A stretch of 47,382 nt of DNA from Acidobacteriota bacterium (GCA_022340665.1 JAJDNM010000032.1:1-47382); one strand, 5' to 3'; counted from the first letter of the stretch, positions 8,164 through 17,295 are shown. Notes: generated by a model not told the origin, from the letters alone. A program made the numbers and translations.

Positions 8164-9903
8164 TCATGTTTCGGTCGAATACCGTCTCGAGCGAAGAATT
8201 TTCGTTGATGTGATGAGAGTCGCGCCGTAGGCCGCTAGCACGATCACGAAAACGACCGTCCGGCCCGAAACGAGGTCGACAAGAACAATTCGAAGCCCTG
8301 TCACGGCCAACAGGGGATACACGAGCCAGCCAGCTTCTCGTACTCCCCAACGCGAGGCGAGGACCGCGCAGAGGATGGTCATCATACACAGGGCGACCGT
8401 TCCCATCCAACCCGCTGCGTTCGGCGCCATCAACTCTGCCACCGACACCATCATCGAGGCCAACACCAATCCGCTCATCACGAGCAGGACGGTCAGTGGC
8501 AACCGCTCCAGCCACCCGGACTCCTCACGCCTGCGGTCAAACAGGAGGACCAGCGCCGCGAGGACAGTCAGGAGAGCAACCAGTATCGCTCCGACGTTCG
8601 GAATCGCCTCGAGCCTCGATTGACCGCCGAGATCTCCCACCATTTCGGTGACCACACCGCTCGAAATCCACGCCGCCAGCAGCAGAACGACGGCGTGCAC
8701 TCGCAGCGCCAAACGGTCCCATCGGCTGCCGGCTGCGGCGGCGATCAAGGCCAGCACTGCCCACGCAACCGAGCTCGCCGACCCGATCGTTTCGGCGAGA
8801 CCGAGCAGCACCAGGGCCAGACCGAACGACGAGAGGAAAAGGAACGATTGATTGCCACCCGGTCGCCTCTCGACAACAAAGAATGCCACCACGTAAAACA
8901 CGAGGCCGATACAAAGAGCAAATGCCGCCAAACCCCGCGTCCCGATTCCGTGAAATTCGGCAAGCGCGATCGTGCCTCCCCAACCGATGGTCCACACGAG
9001 GGCCGTCTGCAGGTAATCGAAGGTCCGAATCTGATGGCGTCCCCGGACCGCGCGAGCGAACGACGATCCGGCGTAACCCAATAACAGAGCCCCTTGGAGA
9101 ATGACTACCAGGAGTACATCAGGAGGGTCGATTCCATGTGGACCCTCGGGAACTGTCGCCATCGCGGTCAGGCGGAGCACACCGACATCCGCGCCAACGG
9201 CGGTTATCCACCTCAGGGACTCCCATCTGTGAACACCAGCTGACCACGCCACCGCGAGTCCGACCGCGACCAGCACAGCGGTCGCCGCCTCTCCTGGAGG
9301 ACGCCCGAAGGCCAGGCCGGCGCTGGTGACCATGGCACCAATGACGAAGACCCATGCCGATTCCGGCAATCGCCATCGCGAGGCCACTACGAGACCCGCC
9401 GCGGTCATGATAGCGAGCGTGACCGCACTACCGGTCGGCGACAAGACCCCAAACTCGGTAGATGCCTCGAAAATCAACGGGCCAGCGATCAACGCCGCAC
9501 AGACCCCGAAAAAACCGGCGCTCGCCCGAGCGCCCTTGCGCGCAGCCAAAGCAGCGGCGACAATCCAGCTCGCCGCATACGCAAGCCCAAGGGCGACTCC
9601 AGTCCCGGTTGCCAGTTTCCCCGCCTCGGTGAACGCTCGCAGCAGAAATGCGCCGGCCAAAACCAACAGGCTTCTGCCAACCAGCGCCGGCGTGCCTTTG
9701 ATAGCGGACAACGCCCACTGATCAGCGAGTGGGTCCGGTGCCGGCGCGGTTTCGTCAGCTTCGATCAAACCGTCGTCGCCGGCATCAGGCTCCCAACCCT
9801 CGACATTCCCGCTCTCGATGACACCGATCCGGCGCTCAAGCCGGCTGAACGCTTTCTCAAGAGCCTTGATCGCCTCTTCCAATTTTTCGAGACGCTCCTC
9901 CAT
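8164..9903 (-). CDS. Large multi-pass membrane protein with N-terminal coiled coil
   Basis: 579 residues. AGGAG lies 7 nt before the ATG. Residues 1-32 form a charged coiled coil (heptads of Leu/Ile), followed by an acidic Pro-rich linker to about residue 58, then about 16-18 hydrophobic helices to the C-terminus. This layout resembles the DUF2339 type of predicted membrane proteins; no catalytic motif is seen. It converges on the metal sensor gene with 16 bp between stops and is divergent from the redox operon. Function unknown. Confidence 0.65.
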   Translation of the reverse strand: MEERLEKLEEAIKALEKAFSRLERRIGVIESGNVEGWEPDAGDDGLIEADETAPAPDPLADQWALSAIKGTPALVGRSLLVLAGAFLLRAFTEAGKLATGTGVALGLAYAASWIVAAALAARKGARASAGFFGVCAALIAGPLIFEASTEFGVLSPTGSAVTLAIMTAAGLVVASRWRLPESAWVFVIGAMVTSAGLAFGRPPGEAATAVLVAVGLAVAWSAGVHRWESLRWITAVGADVGVLRLTAMATVPEGPHGIDPPDVLLVVILQGALLLGYAGSSFARAVRGRHQIRTFDYLQTALVWTIGWGGTIALAEFHGIGTRGLAAFALCIGLVFYVVAFFVVERRPGGNQSFLFLSSFGLALVLLGLAETIGSASSVAWAVLALIAAAAGSRWDRLALRVHAVVLLLAAWISSGVVTEMVGDLGGQSRLEAIPNVGAILVALLTVLAALVLLFDRRREESGWLERLPLTVLLVMSGLVLASMMVSVAELMAPNAAGWMGTVALCMMTILCAVLASRWGVREAGWLVYPLLAVTGLRIVLVDLVSGRTVVFVIVLAAYGATLITSTKILRSRRYSTET

Positions 9904-9944
9904 GTATTGCTCCTGAGACAGAGTCTATAAATGATAAAAGGGTC

Positions 9945-9973
9945 TTGAAACTGTCCGGCTTCGAAGATACCAT
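9945..9973 (+). promoter_or_regulatory. Candidate sigma-70 promoter of the redox operon
   Basis: TTGAAA at 9945-9950, 17-bp spacer, TACCAT at 9968-9973, in the only AT-rich stretch between two divergent genes. Confidence 0.4.
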
Positions 9974-9991
9974 AATTGCGATAATGCTCAT

Positions 9992-10453
9992 TTGATCACG
10001 ATTAGGTTTGATTCTGAAGTGAAACCTTCACCACCTACGACAGCCGAACGCCACCGATTCTGGCAGCGTTGTCTGACGCTCGGGAGATGGCTCCTCGAGC
10101 GCGAGGAGCTGCTGGAAGCCACAGAGCGGTCGCCTAACCGACCAGCTGAGCAGGCTCAAATTCGGCGTATGGCGTCAAACGAACCAGGTTCCGACCACGC
10201 GGATCCCCCGCGCCAGATTCGAAATCCCCTTGTCTGGTTGGCCTCGCGTGACGAGCTCCCAAGTCTGCCCACATGGCCGCGCCGACACGATGGTCCCATT
10301 TCGGGGCTGATCTCGCTCGAGCGGCTGCCGGCGAAGCCGCCAGACAACGCACCTCCACAACGGTGTTTCCTCCGTTGGCTCTTCACGCTGGATTCCCATG
10401 AACGTCTCGAGAACCATTTGTTGACCAAGGAGGTTCCGCCCGATGAACCCTGA
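9992..10453 (+). CDS. Hypothetical protein heading the redox operon
   Basis: Up to 153 residues. The start is uncertain: TTG at 9992 or GTG at 10019, neither with a strong ribosome site. The frame stays open and its stop overlaps the next gene by 11 bp, typical of an operon. It is rich in Pro, Arg and Trp, has no signal peptide and only two Cys. The N-terminal helix (RFWQRCLTLGRWLLEREELLEA) is amphipathic. I recognise no family; it may be a cytosolic assembly or maturation factor for the neighbouring electron-transfer subunits, which is inference. Confidence 0.5.
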   Translation: MITIRFDSEVKPSPPTTAERHRFWQRCLTLGRWLLEREELLEATERSPNRPAEQAQIRRMASNEPGSDHADPPRQIRNPLVWLASRDELPSLPTWPRRHDGPISGLISLERLPAKPPDNAPPQRCFLRWLFTLDSHERLENHLLTKEVPPDEP

Positions 10454-10934
10454 GAGTCCTCTCACTCACACCAAGCACGTTTTTCGGGCGGCCATTTTGT
10501 TGCTCGCCGTGCTGATTGCCATGGTCCTCGGGCGATTGCTCTTCGTCCCGGAGACCTGGGGCCAGTACGGCTGGTACAGAGGGGATGCCGTCGCCGAGCA
10601 CCGAAACAAACCGATCCGCCACGGTGGCAACGACTCGTGCGCGATGTGCCACGACGTCGAGTTCGCCGATCACGCCGCGGGAGCGCACGTCTCCGTGCAG
10701 TGCGAGCTGTGCCACGGTCCGGTGGCACTCCACGTCAACCTCGACGATGGGGAGATGCTGGCCGAGATGCCGGTACGCCGCAGCCGAGAACTGTGTGAGC
10801 TCTGCCATCTCAGGCTTGAAGCGCGCCCGGCCGATTTCCCGCAGATAGAGGTTCGCGAACATGTGGCAGAAAACGGCGGTGAACTGACCGTCGACGCCTG
10901 CTTCCAATGTCACGATCCCCACTCACCGCTTTGA
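10443..10934 (+). CDS. Membrane-anchored tetraheme cytochrome c
   Basis: 163 residues. A single uncleaved helix at about 13-33 anchors it; four CxxCH haem motifs follow at 66-70, 87-91, 118-122 and 153-157, with further His residues available as axial ligands. It would act on the periplasmic side. It is followed by a ferredoxin-type subunit and an NrfD-type membrane subunit, as in DsrJOP- or NrfCD-like electron-transfer modules, so it probably passes electrons between the quinone-reactive complex and a periplasmic partner. GTTGACCAAGGAGG lies just before the start. Confidence 0.85.
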   Translation: MNPESPLTHTKHVFRAAILLLAVLIAMVLGRLLFVPETWGQYGWYRGDAVAEHRNKPIRHGGNDSCAMCHDVEFADHAAGAHVSVQCELCHGPVALHVNLDDGEMLAEMPVRRSRELCELCHLRLEARPADFPQIEVREHVAENGGELTVDACFQCHDPHSPL

Positions 10935-10949
10935 TTTCGAGGAGGCATC

Positions 10950-11735
10950 ATGGCACCTCATGACAAAAAACCTGCTCAGCCGCCCGCCACGATTTCTCGC
11001 CGCCAGTTTTTGAGCCGGTCGAGCACCGCTCTTGCCGGCAGCATGGTCATAGCCCTCGTCCTCCCCGAGGGGACGTCGGCTGGTGTCGATGGGGCCGAGT
11101 ACGACTGGAACCGGCACCGCTGGGTCTATCTCATCGACACCACGAAGTGCATCGGCTGCGGCTCCTGCGTCCGAGCCTGCCGAGCAGAAAACTCGGTCCC
11201 GCCACATATGTACCGAACGTGGGTTGAACGCTACGAGATCGCGGTTGAAGGCGAGGCCTTCATCGAATCTCCCAACGGTGCCGAACACGGATTCGATGCC
11301 GTTCCGACCGGCCTCGACGTTCGCAAGGGATTCTTCGTGCCGAAATTGTGCAATCACTGCCGAGCGACGCCCTGCATTCAGGTGTGCCCGGTCGGCGCCT
11401 CATTCGCCACCCGTGACGGTGTCGTGTTGGTGGATCCCGAACACTGCATCGGTTGCGGTTACTGCGTCCAGGCCTGCCCGTACGGCAGCCGGTTCATCAA
11501 CCCCGAAACCCACACTGCTGACAAGTGCACCCTGTGCTATCACCGCATCACCGCGGGACAGAAGACGGCTTGCGTTCAGATCTGTCCGGTCGGGGCGCGC
11601 CGTCTCGGTGACCGCCACGACCCCGATGACGACGTTATGGAGATCCTCGCCACCCGCCCTATCCAGGTACTCCAACCCGAGCTGCTCACCCGTCCACAGG
11701 CTTTCTACCTCGGCCTCGACATGGAGGTGTGTTGA
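10950..11735 (+). CDS. Tat-exported four-cluster ferredoxin subunit (NrfC/DsrO-like)
   Basis: 261 residues. The N-terminus has a twin-arginine signal (SRRQFL at about 18-23, then a hydrophobic stretch). Four Cys groups for [4Fe-4S] clusters follow: CIGCGSCVRAC, CNHCRATPCIQVC, CIGCGYCVQAC, and CTLCYHR with a distant CVQIC. This is the layout of periplasmic NrfC, PsrB and DsrO subunits. It shares an operon with the tetraheme cytochrome (15 bp upstream) and overlaps the NrfD-like gene, its expected membrane partner. Confidence 0.9.
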   Translation: MAPHDKKPAQPPATISRRQFLSRSSTALAGSMVIALVLPEGTSAGVDGAEYDWNRHRWVYLIDTTKCIGCGSCVRACRAENSVPPHMYRTWVERYEIAVEGEAFIESPNGAEHGFDAVPTGLDVRKGFFVPKLCNHCRATPCIQVCPVGASFATRDGVVLVDPEHCIGCGYCVQACPYGSRFINPETHTADKCTLCYHRITAGQKTACVQICPVGARRLGDRHDPDDDVMEILATRPIQVLQPELLTRPQAFYLGLDMEVC

Positions 11736-12901
11736 TGTTCCCGGAGCTGACAGGTTACCTGTTTCCGAATGATGTCCATATCCACTGGAGCCTGATGATC
11801 GTGCTGTACCCGTACATCACCGGGCTGGTGGCCGGCGCATTCCTCGTCTCATCTCTGTACCACGTCTTCGGGCGCAAAGATCTCGAACCACTCGGTCGCT
11901 TCGCGCTCGCTACGGCACTCTGCTTCCTCGTGGTCGCCGGGCTGCCTCTGCTCAACCACCTCGGTCATCCGGAACGTGCGATCAACATCATCGTGACCCC
12001 GAACTTCACCTCGGCGATGGCGGGCTTCGGGATTCTCTACGCCTCGTACTTCATCGTCCTTCTCCTCGAGGTGTGGTTCGTCTTTCGGGTCGATATCATC
12101 GAAACCGCAGCCCACTCTCGGGGAATCAAACGCTGGCTGTTCGCGGCCCTCGCCCTCGGCGTTTATGACACTTCTCCGGAGGCACAGGCAATCGATCGCA
12201 AGATCATTCGGGTGCTCGCAGCGATCGGCATTCCGATGGCCTGTCTGCTGCACGGGTACGTCGGTTTCCTGTTCGGCGCCCTCAAGGCCAACCCGTGGTG
12301 GTCGACGCCACTGATGCCGGTGATCTTTCTCTTCTCGGCCATGGTGTCGGGCATCGCCCTGTTGATCGTGCTTTACCAGATCGCGATGAAGCTCAAAGGC
12401 ATGCCAATCGACCGCCCGGCGATCTCGGCAATGGCGCGCTGGCTGTGGCTCTTCATGATCATGTCGCTGACCATGGAACTCCTCGAAATCATGATGTTGG
12501 CCTACGAGAGGGCCGAAGAGTGGGAGGTTATTGGCCATCTCCTCACTCACCAGCTTTCCTTCTCGTTCATCTCGCTGCAGATGGTCGGAGGCGGGCTGAT
12601 CCCGCTCATTCTGCTCGGCATCGTGGTCTTGATGGGTCGCTACATGGACGACCGGATCCTCAACACGCTGACCATGGTTTCCTCGCTCCTGCTGCTGCTT
12701 CAGGTTCTGGCCATGCGTTGGAACGTAGTCATCGGCGGCCAGATGTTCTCGAAGAGCATGACCGGCTTCCGGGAGACCTACGTCCCCGGGTTATTTGAAA
12801 AGGAGGGCATTCTCGCGGCGTTGGCGATCCTCTTCATCCCCTTCATTCTGCTGCTGATCTTCGAGAGGGTCCTGCCGACGTTCAGACACCTCGAAACGTG
12901 A
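11735..12901 (+). CDS. NrfD/PsrC-family quinone-interacting membrane subunit
   Basis: 388 residues. The ATG at 11735 shares an A with the upstream TGA and has GGAGGT six bases before. About nine to ten helices; the start (HWSLMIVLYPYITGLVAGAFLVSSL) and LPLLNHLGHPERA are typical of NrfD proteins. NrfD subunits bind quinone and exchange electrons with the NrfC-type ferredoxin. No molybdopterin, DsrMK or multihaem catalytic subunit is encoded nearby, so the final donor or acceptor must be encoded elsewhere. Converges with the ABC permease gene, 3 bp apart. Confidence 0.87.
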   Translation: MFPELTGYLFPNDVHIHWSLMIVLYPYITGLVAGAFLVSSLYHVFGRKDLEPLGRFALATALCFLVVAGLPLLNHLGHPERAINIIVTPNFTSAMAGFGILYASYFIVLLLEVWFVFRVDIIETAAHSRGIKRWLFAALALGVYDTSPEAQAIDRKIIRVLAAIGIPMACLLHGYVGFLFGALKANPWWSTPLMPVIFLFSAMVSGIALLIVLYQIAMKLKGMPIDRPAISAMARWLWLFMIMSLTMELLEIMMLAYERAEEWEVIGHLLTHQLSFSFISLQMVGGGLIPLILLGIVVLMGRYMDDRILNTLTMVSSLLLLLQVLAMRWNVVIGGQMFSKSMTGFRETYVPGLFEKEGILAALAILFIPFILLLIFERVLPTFRHLET

Positions 12902-12904
12902 AGA

Positions 12905-13720
12905 TCATGAGAAGCGTCTTTCGACGAGCCAGGCCGCCACGAGCAATAAACCGAGGATGACGACGATTGCCGGTCCGGTCGGCAGATCGAGGTAGTAGGA
13001 ACCGATTAGGCCGAGACCGGACCCGACGACGCCCACGATCCAGCCGACGACCAGACGTGAGCGCATCCCGGCATGCAACAGAATGGCGACGCAGGCCGGG
13101 ATGACCAGGTAGGCGAAGACCATGAGGATGCCACCGATCTCGACCGAAAAGGTGATCATGACACCGAAGCTGAGATAGAAGAGGAAGTCCCACCAGCGAA
13201 TCCGCCAACCACGCTCGTAGGCCTCTTCGGGATCGGTCGAGATGAGCATGAAACGGTGGCGAAGAAACCAGTGGAGAAGACCAATGCCGACATAGATCAC
13301 CAGCACCTTGATCACGGTCGGCCAGGTCACCCACAGGAGTGACCCTGCCAGGGTCTCCTTGATGTGCTCGGCGCCCTCCGGTGCGCGGTCCGCGACCAGG
13401 ATCGTCGCCGCCGAGGCGACGACGAAGGTGATGCCGATGATCGCCTCCTGCGGCAGTTTTTCGATCCGCACCCTGGTCAGCGCAAAGAGGCCCGCCGCGA
13501 TTGTCGCGAAGGCGAGGCTGAAAAGGGTCGACCCGATCTCGCCGGGGTGCTGACCGAAAGCGAAGCCCACCACCGCGCCCAACGCGGCAAATTGTGCGAC
13601 CGCGAGGTCGACGAAGAGAATCCGCCGTTCGATGACGTGGATCCCGAAATAGGCGTGAAGGCCCACCAGAACCAGGCAGGCGGCGAACGGCGCGGCCATG
13701 AAGCTCAACATATCGATCAT
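12905..13720 (-). CDS. Metal ABC transporter permease (ZnuB/TroC family)
   Basis: 271 residues from ATG at 13720 (MIDMLSFMAAPFAACLVLVG). Eight to nine helices and typical family segments: HVIERRILFVDLAVAQFAALG near the start and SVEIGGILMVFAYLVIPA in the second half. It transports Zn(II) or Mn(II) in complex with the binding protein encoded 4 bp upstream. No ATP-binding subunit is found in this operon, which is unusual. The longer reading frame to 13810 overlaps the binding protein gene and was rejected. Confidence 0.85.
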   Translation of the reverse strand: MIDMLSFMAAPFAACLVLVGLHAYFGIHVIERRILFVDLAVAQFAALGAVVGFAFGQHPGEIGSTLFSLAFATIAAGLFALTRVRIEKLPQEAIIGITFVVASAATILVADRAPEGAEHIKETLAGSLLWVTWPTVIKVLVIYVGIGLLHWFLRHRFMLISTDPEEAYERGWRIRWWDFLFYLSFGVMITFSVEIGGILMVFAYLVIPACVAILLHAGMRSRLVVGWIVGVVGSGLGLIGSYYLDLPTGPAIVVILGLLLVAAWLVERRFS

Positions 13721-13724
13721 CACA

Positions 13725-14750
13725 TCACCCCGTTTCGGCGAACGCCTTCTGCAAGCGTGTAATCCACAGATCGACAAGGTCGAAATAGGAGTCGACGCCC
13801 TCCTCCCCACCGACGAACATCGGCACTACTACCGGGACAATCCCGGTACGCTCTGCAATCAGCTCCGGCTTTCGCCGTTCGAAGTAATTGGCGGTGAGAA
13901 GGACGCGGATGTCTTCGTCTTTGATGCGTTCGACAAGATCCGCAACGTGACGTGCAGTTGGCGGGATGCCCGGCTTGACTTCGACATAGTCGACCACGGA
14001 AAGACCGAAAAGGGTTGTGAAATAGACCCAATTCTTGTGATAGCACACGAGCTTCTGGCCTCGAAACGGCATCGCTTCACCTAGCCAGCCACCAAGCTCG
14101 CCGAGCAGCCCATGCTCCTCGAGAAACGGCACCAGACGACCATTCTGGGCGAGCGAGTCGAGGGTCTCGGTGCCGAGGGCTTCCAACAATCGGTCGCCGT
14201 ACAGGCGCCGGGCGAGCCGATCATTGAAATCGTCGAGGTTGACCTTGTAGGCCTCACACCCCGCGGGATCCACCTTGCACAGGCCAGTGGCGATGTTGCG
14301 GGCAATCACAGAGACATTGACTGGCGATGTGGTGATGTGGGGGTTACCGTAGATATGAACATCCCCGGCCGATCGATCCATCGACGCGGGCTTCTCCAGG
14401 AGCGCCACATCGTGGGAGGCGGAAACGTAGCCATCCGCGCCATCGACGATTGCCCGGTTCCCCGACTTGTTGACCAGCACTGGAGCCCAGAGCTCGAGGT
14501 CGAGGCCCGTGCTCACGAATAGATTGGCCTCCTTCAGCATGATCGCGTAAGAAGGTTTTGGCTTGATGAAATGGGCATCGGCATTTCCAGTGACAATGGC
14601 TTCGACTTCGACGCGCTCCCTGCCGATATCACGCGCGATGGCCGCGTAGTCCTGGAGCGTCGTGACCACCTTGACAGTCGCCTCGCCCGCCAGCGGAAAG
14701 GCGAGCAAGGTCGCCACCACGAGGACCAGGGTTGGTTTCGTTCTTCTCAT
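13725..14750 (-). CDS. Metal ABC transporter substrate-binding protein (ZnuA/TroA family)
   Basis: 341 residues with a signal peptide (about 1-24, ending AGEA). Metal-site segments are visible: DAHFIKP (about 58-64), GNPHITTSP (about 135-143), CYHKNWVYF (about 237-245) and a late acidic ligand region (GGEEGVDSYFD). Three His plus a Asp/Glu is the usual site for Zn or Mn. Between the two lobes a long helix is present. GAGGGGG precedes the ATG. It sits between the porin and the permease genes in one operon. Confidence 0.87.
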   Translation of the reverse strand: MRRTKPTLVLVVATLLAFPLAGEATVKVVTTLQDYAAIARDIGRERVEVEAIVTGNADAHFIKPKPSYAIMLKEANLFVSTGLDLELWAPVLVNKSGNRAIVDGADGYVSASHDVALLEKPASMDRSAGDVHIYGNPHITTSPVNVSVIARNIATGLCKVDPAGCEAYKVNLDDFNDRLARRLYGDRLLEALGTETLDSLAQNGRLVPFLEEHGLLGELGGWLGEAMPFRGQKLVCYHKNWVYFTTLFGLSVVDYVEVKPGIPPTARHVADLVERIKDEDIRVLLTANYFERRKPELIAERTGIVPVVVPMFVGGEEGVDSYFDLVDLWITRLQKAFAETG

Positions 14751-14759
14751 GGAACCCCC

Positions 14760-16136
14760 TCAATAGCTTTCGTGCTTGTGCGGGCCGGCCGCAAAAGTAA
14801 TCTGGAGTTGGAACCGCCGATCAGTCCCATACAAGTTGTCTTTCTCGTAGGTTGCCTGTCCTCGAAGCCTCACGAACTCCGACTGCCAGAGCGTCAGGTA
14901 GGGCGACAACCCCCAGGTGTCGTGGCCAGCCTGACGCTGGTCCTCGACCCAGTCCCAGCGTACGCCGGCGATCCAGCGCGACGTCAGCCTGTACTGTCCG
15001 TAAAGGTATGAACCCCACGTGTTGAGGCTGGCGCCTTCCGCGAGGTCCAGCCACGATCGTAGGAGCATGGCGCGGATGGTGAAGCCGCGGTAGTGCTCAC
15101 GTCCTGCCGGGTACCAGTCGTAGGCCAGGTCGAGGGCCAGGAAGTTGTGGTCGAGGTCGCCGTCGTGGTCGGTGACACCGTGGAGGGCGGTGAGATCGGC
15201 CTGCAGGTACGTGTTCGTACTCAGGTCCCAGTAGCTCATCAATGAAGCGAGGAAGGTCGGTCGCTTCCAGTCGGACCCGGCGAAGGCAACCTCGTTGTCG
15301 CCGTTCATGATTTCGACCGTGAGCTCATTACTGCTTGCCCACAAGCTCGGCATCAGCCAGTCCACCGACACGCCGGTGCCAACCAGACCATGCGGGCCGA
15401 AGCTCTCCTGGATGACCCATGGGAAGTCGGTCTGGTCGAGGGCGTGCTTGTGCCACCGATTGAGAACCCCGAACTGCTGGCGCTTCTTGCCGACGGTGAG
15501 CGAGGTGTTGCCGGGAAGCTGGAGCCAGGTGATGTAGCCTTCTCCCAGCCCGAGGCCCTCGTGGTCATGCTCGTCCGCTTCAGCGCCGTTCTCCTCGCCC
15601 TCGTGCTCATGGTCGTCCATGCCGAAGGAGGTCTCGTGGTGGGGGCCGTGGTAACCGATGACCACATGCATCTTCGTGAACGGATCGAGATACGACTGGA
15701 TGTCGAGCTCGAAGTGATCGGCCAGCACCTCTTCCTTCTCGTGTTCCCCACCGACGAAGAAGATGTCACCCGTGACCGAGAGTTCCGGATTGAGCTGGGG
15801 CTGCATGCGGGTACCCGACGCGAACTTGGTCGCCGTGTCCACCTGGTCGGAAGCCCCTGTTTTCGCGGCCTCCGCCGCGGCTGCCCTGCGAAGTTCTTCG
15901 AGTTCGGCCTGCTTCCGCTCCAGCTCCTGTTGTTTTTTGAGCTCCTCCAGTTGTCGCTGGACAACCTGCAGCTGACGGTTCAGCTCCTCGATCTGTCGCT
16001 GCAGCTCTTCTGCGGTCGGAGTCGCTGCCGGCCCCGGTACCGGTGTCGGTTCCGATTCCTGTGCGACGGTTGTGCCCACGACCACGATGAGAGCCGCCAG
16101 CCAGAGGCTCGCGACACGATTGAATTGTCTTTTCAT
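14760..16136 (-). CDS. Outer-membrane beta-barrel porin with coiled coil and His-rich loop
   Basis: 458 residues. Signal peptide about 1-25, then a Glu/Gln-rich coiled coil (about 42-90), then a beta-rich region of alternating aromatic strands to the C-terminus. A loop at about 172-195 is a dense His/Glu/Asp run (DDHEHEG and DEHDHEG), suited to metal capture; the last residues are GPHKHESY. Next to a Zn/Mn uptake system, it is probably a metal-selective outer-membrane channel, as in zinc-regulated porins. GGGGAGAAGACA precedes the ATG. Confidence 0.78.
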   Translation of the reverse strand: MKRQFNRVASLWLAALIVVVGTTVAQESEPTPVPGPAATPTAEELQRQIEELNRQLQVVQRQLEELKKQQELERKQAELEELRRAAAAEAAKTGASDQVDTATKFASGTRMQPQLNPELSVTGDIFFVGGEHEKEEVLADHFELDIQSYLDPFTKMHVVIGYHGPHHETSFGMDDHEHEGEENGAEADEHDHEGLGLGEGYITWLQLPGNTSLTVGKKRQQFGVLNRWHKHALDQTDFPWVIQESFGPHGLVGTGVSVDWLMPSLWASSNELTVEIMNGDNEVAFAGSDWKRPTFLASLMSYWDLSTNTYLQADLTALHGVTDHDGDLDHNFLALDLAYDWYPAGREHYRGFTIRAMLLRSWLDLAEGASLNTWGSYLYGQYRLTSRWIAGVRWDWVEDQRQAGHDTWGLSPYLTLWQSEFVRLRGQATYEKDNLYGTDRRFQLQITFAAGPHKHESY

Positions 16137-16183
16137 TGTCTTCTCCCCTGTCGTCTGAAAATCGGTCGGGTTCCAAATCCGAT

Positions 16184-16525
16184 TCAGGCGCTGCGGGGGG
16201 GGCCTCGCAACAGGGGAAGCTCGGTGCGCAACCTGGACCGCAGATCAGGTGAGGCCGCGCTGGTGGCCAATCCACCGATCGTTATCGATTCGACACCACT
16301 GACCTCGGGCGCTTCTGCAACTGTCGTACCGGCGAGACAGGCAAGGCAGATTTGGCGCGACAGCATCCGACCCGAATGGTGCAAGTGGCTGGTCTGCGAC
16401 GAAGGATGAGAGGCCGAGCAGGCAAGCTCTTCCTGCGGAACCTTGGTGTCGGCATGATCGTGGGGCGTTGCCAGCATCACCCCGTGCCACGCCAACAGCG
16501 TGGCCGCAACGAGAACCACGGTCAT
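16184..16525 (-). CDS. Small exported His-rich protein of the metal operon
   Basis: 113 residues from ATG at 16525; the N-terminus MTVVLVAATLLAWHGVMLA is a signal peptide. The mature part has THPHDHAD-type and SHLHHS His clusters and a CLAC pair (about residues 16-75), suggesting metal or haem binding. It is the first gene of the porin-binding protein-permease run, with 47 bp to the porin start. The longer upstream frame runs through the next gene's terminal region and is Arg-rich noise. Family not recognised, though the layout resembles small DUF2946-type proteins. Confidence 0.55.
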   Translation of the reverse strand: MTVVLVAATLLAWHGVMLATPHDHADTKVPQEELACSASHPSSQTSHLHHSGRMLSRQICLACLAGTTVAEAPEVSGVESITIGGLATSAASPDLRSRLRTELPLLRGPPRSA

Positions 16526-16549
16526 TTTGGCCAACGGCCTCACGGAACC

Positions 16550-16578
16550 ATGATGAACCCCAGCCTTGCTGATGTCAA
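16550..16578 (-). promoter_or_regulatory. Candidate promoter of the metal-uptake operon
   Basis: On the minus strand TTGACA (16573-16578), 17-bp spacer, CATCAT (16550-16555), about 25 bp before the first start codon of the operon. No clear Zur or MntR box was found. Confidence 0.35.
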
Positions 16579-16622
16579 ACCTGTTGGCAATATGTGACTT
16601 GCGCGCAGGCCGACAGAAACCG

Positions 16623-17267
16623 TCAGGAACTTTCGAAGCGCACAACTCCGACTCCGGCTTCGCCGGCGATGGTCGTGAGCGCCGTCCAGGCGGCCTCGAC
16701 CGGGACCACGTCCTTCGGCAAATACGCCACCAGCCAGGCACACGTGGTGCCGGACTGCACCTTGACCCGCTCGCTGCCGGTGATCGGCGTGTCGATTGGC
16801 CCGATCTCATCCACCAGCAGAGGTTTTGCCTCGGCGTTGAACGGCCCCCGCAGTGATTCGTAGCTCTCGCCCTCCTTTCCGGATCGAAAGACCAGCGAGG
16901 TTCCGAGACTACCCTCGGCCATCACGCAGCACGGCACCGCGAGCTCTGCAGACAGGCAGTTGTTGACGTCAACCAGTGGATGAATCGCGGGCAGGTCGGA
17001 ACCCTTGGCCAGCCGTCGCAATAAGGCTTCCGATGCCGGCCGATAGCGCGTCGGGTCGCACCCCGCGGCGCGAAAGAGCTTACGCATCGCCACTACCGTC
17101 GGGTGGCCGCCGATGGAGGCCGTGTCGGCAAACCTCTCTCTCACGGCTGACACGACATCGGTTTTCAGGCCGGCGAGTCCGCTCTGGTCCTCTCCGACCG
17201 TCAGGAAGGCCCAGAACAGCTCCCAGCCGTCCAACTCAATCCTCACGTCAAAAGGCAGTTTCTCCAT
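16623..17267 (-). CDS. B3/B4 tRNA-binding-domain protein
   Basis: 214 residues. It contains the B3/B4 fold known from phenylalanyl-tRNA synthetase beta: DPTRYRPASEALLRRLAKG (about 71-89), LVDVNNCLSAELAVP (about 97-111), and a late SGTTCAWL segment. Stand-alone B3/B4 proteins are thought to handle or edit mischarged tRNAs or amino acid derivatives. The ATG at 17267 faces an 8-nt tandem array and a divergent small gene. Confidence 0.8.
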   Translation of the reverse strand: MEKLPFDVRIELDGWELFWAFLTVGEDQSGLAGLKTDVVSAVRERFADTASIGGHPTVVAMRKLFRAAGCDPTRYRPASEALLRRLAKGSDLPAIHPLVDVNNCLSAELAVPCCVMAEGSLGTSLVFRSGKEGESYESLRGPFNAEAKPLLVDEIGPIDTPITGSERVKVQSGTTCAWLVAYLPKDVVPVEAAWTALTTIAGEAGVGVVRFESS

Positions 17268-17295
17268 GCCGCCACTGTAACAATGCCTTCGGCCA

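Noticed and set aside
12905-13810. Longer ABC permease start at 13810
   Set aside because: It would overlap the binding-protein gene by 86 bp and adds an Arg-rich non-membrane tail.
16526-16622. Zur or MntR box before the metal-uptake operon
   Set aside because: Only imperfect dyads were found; none matches a known consensus well enough.
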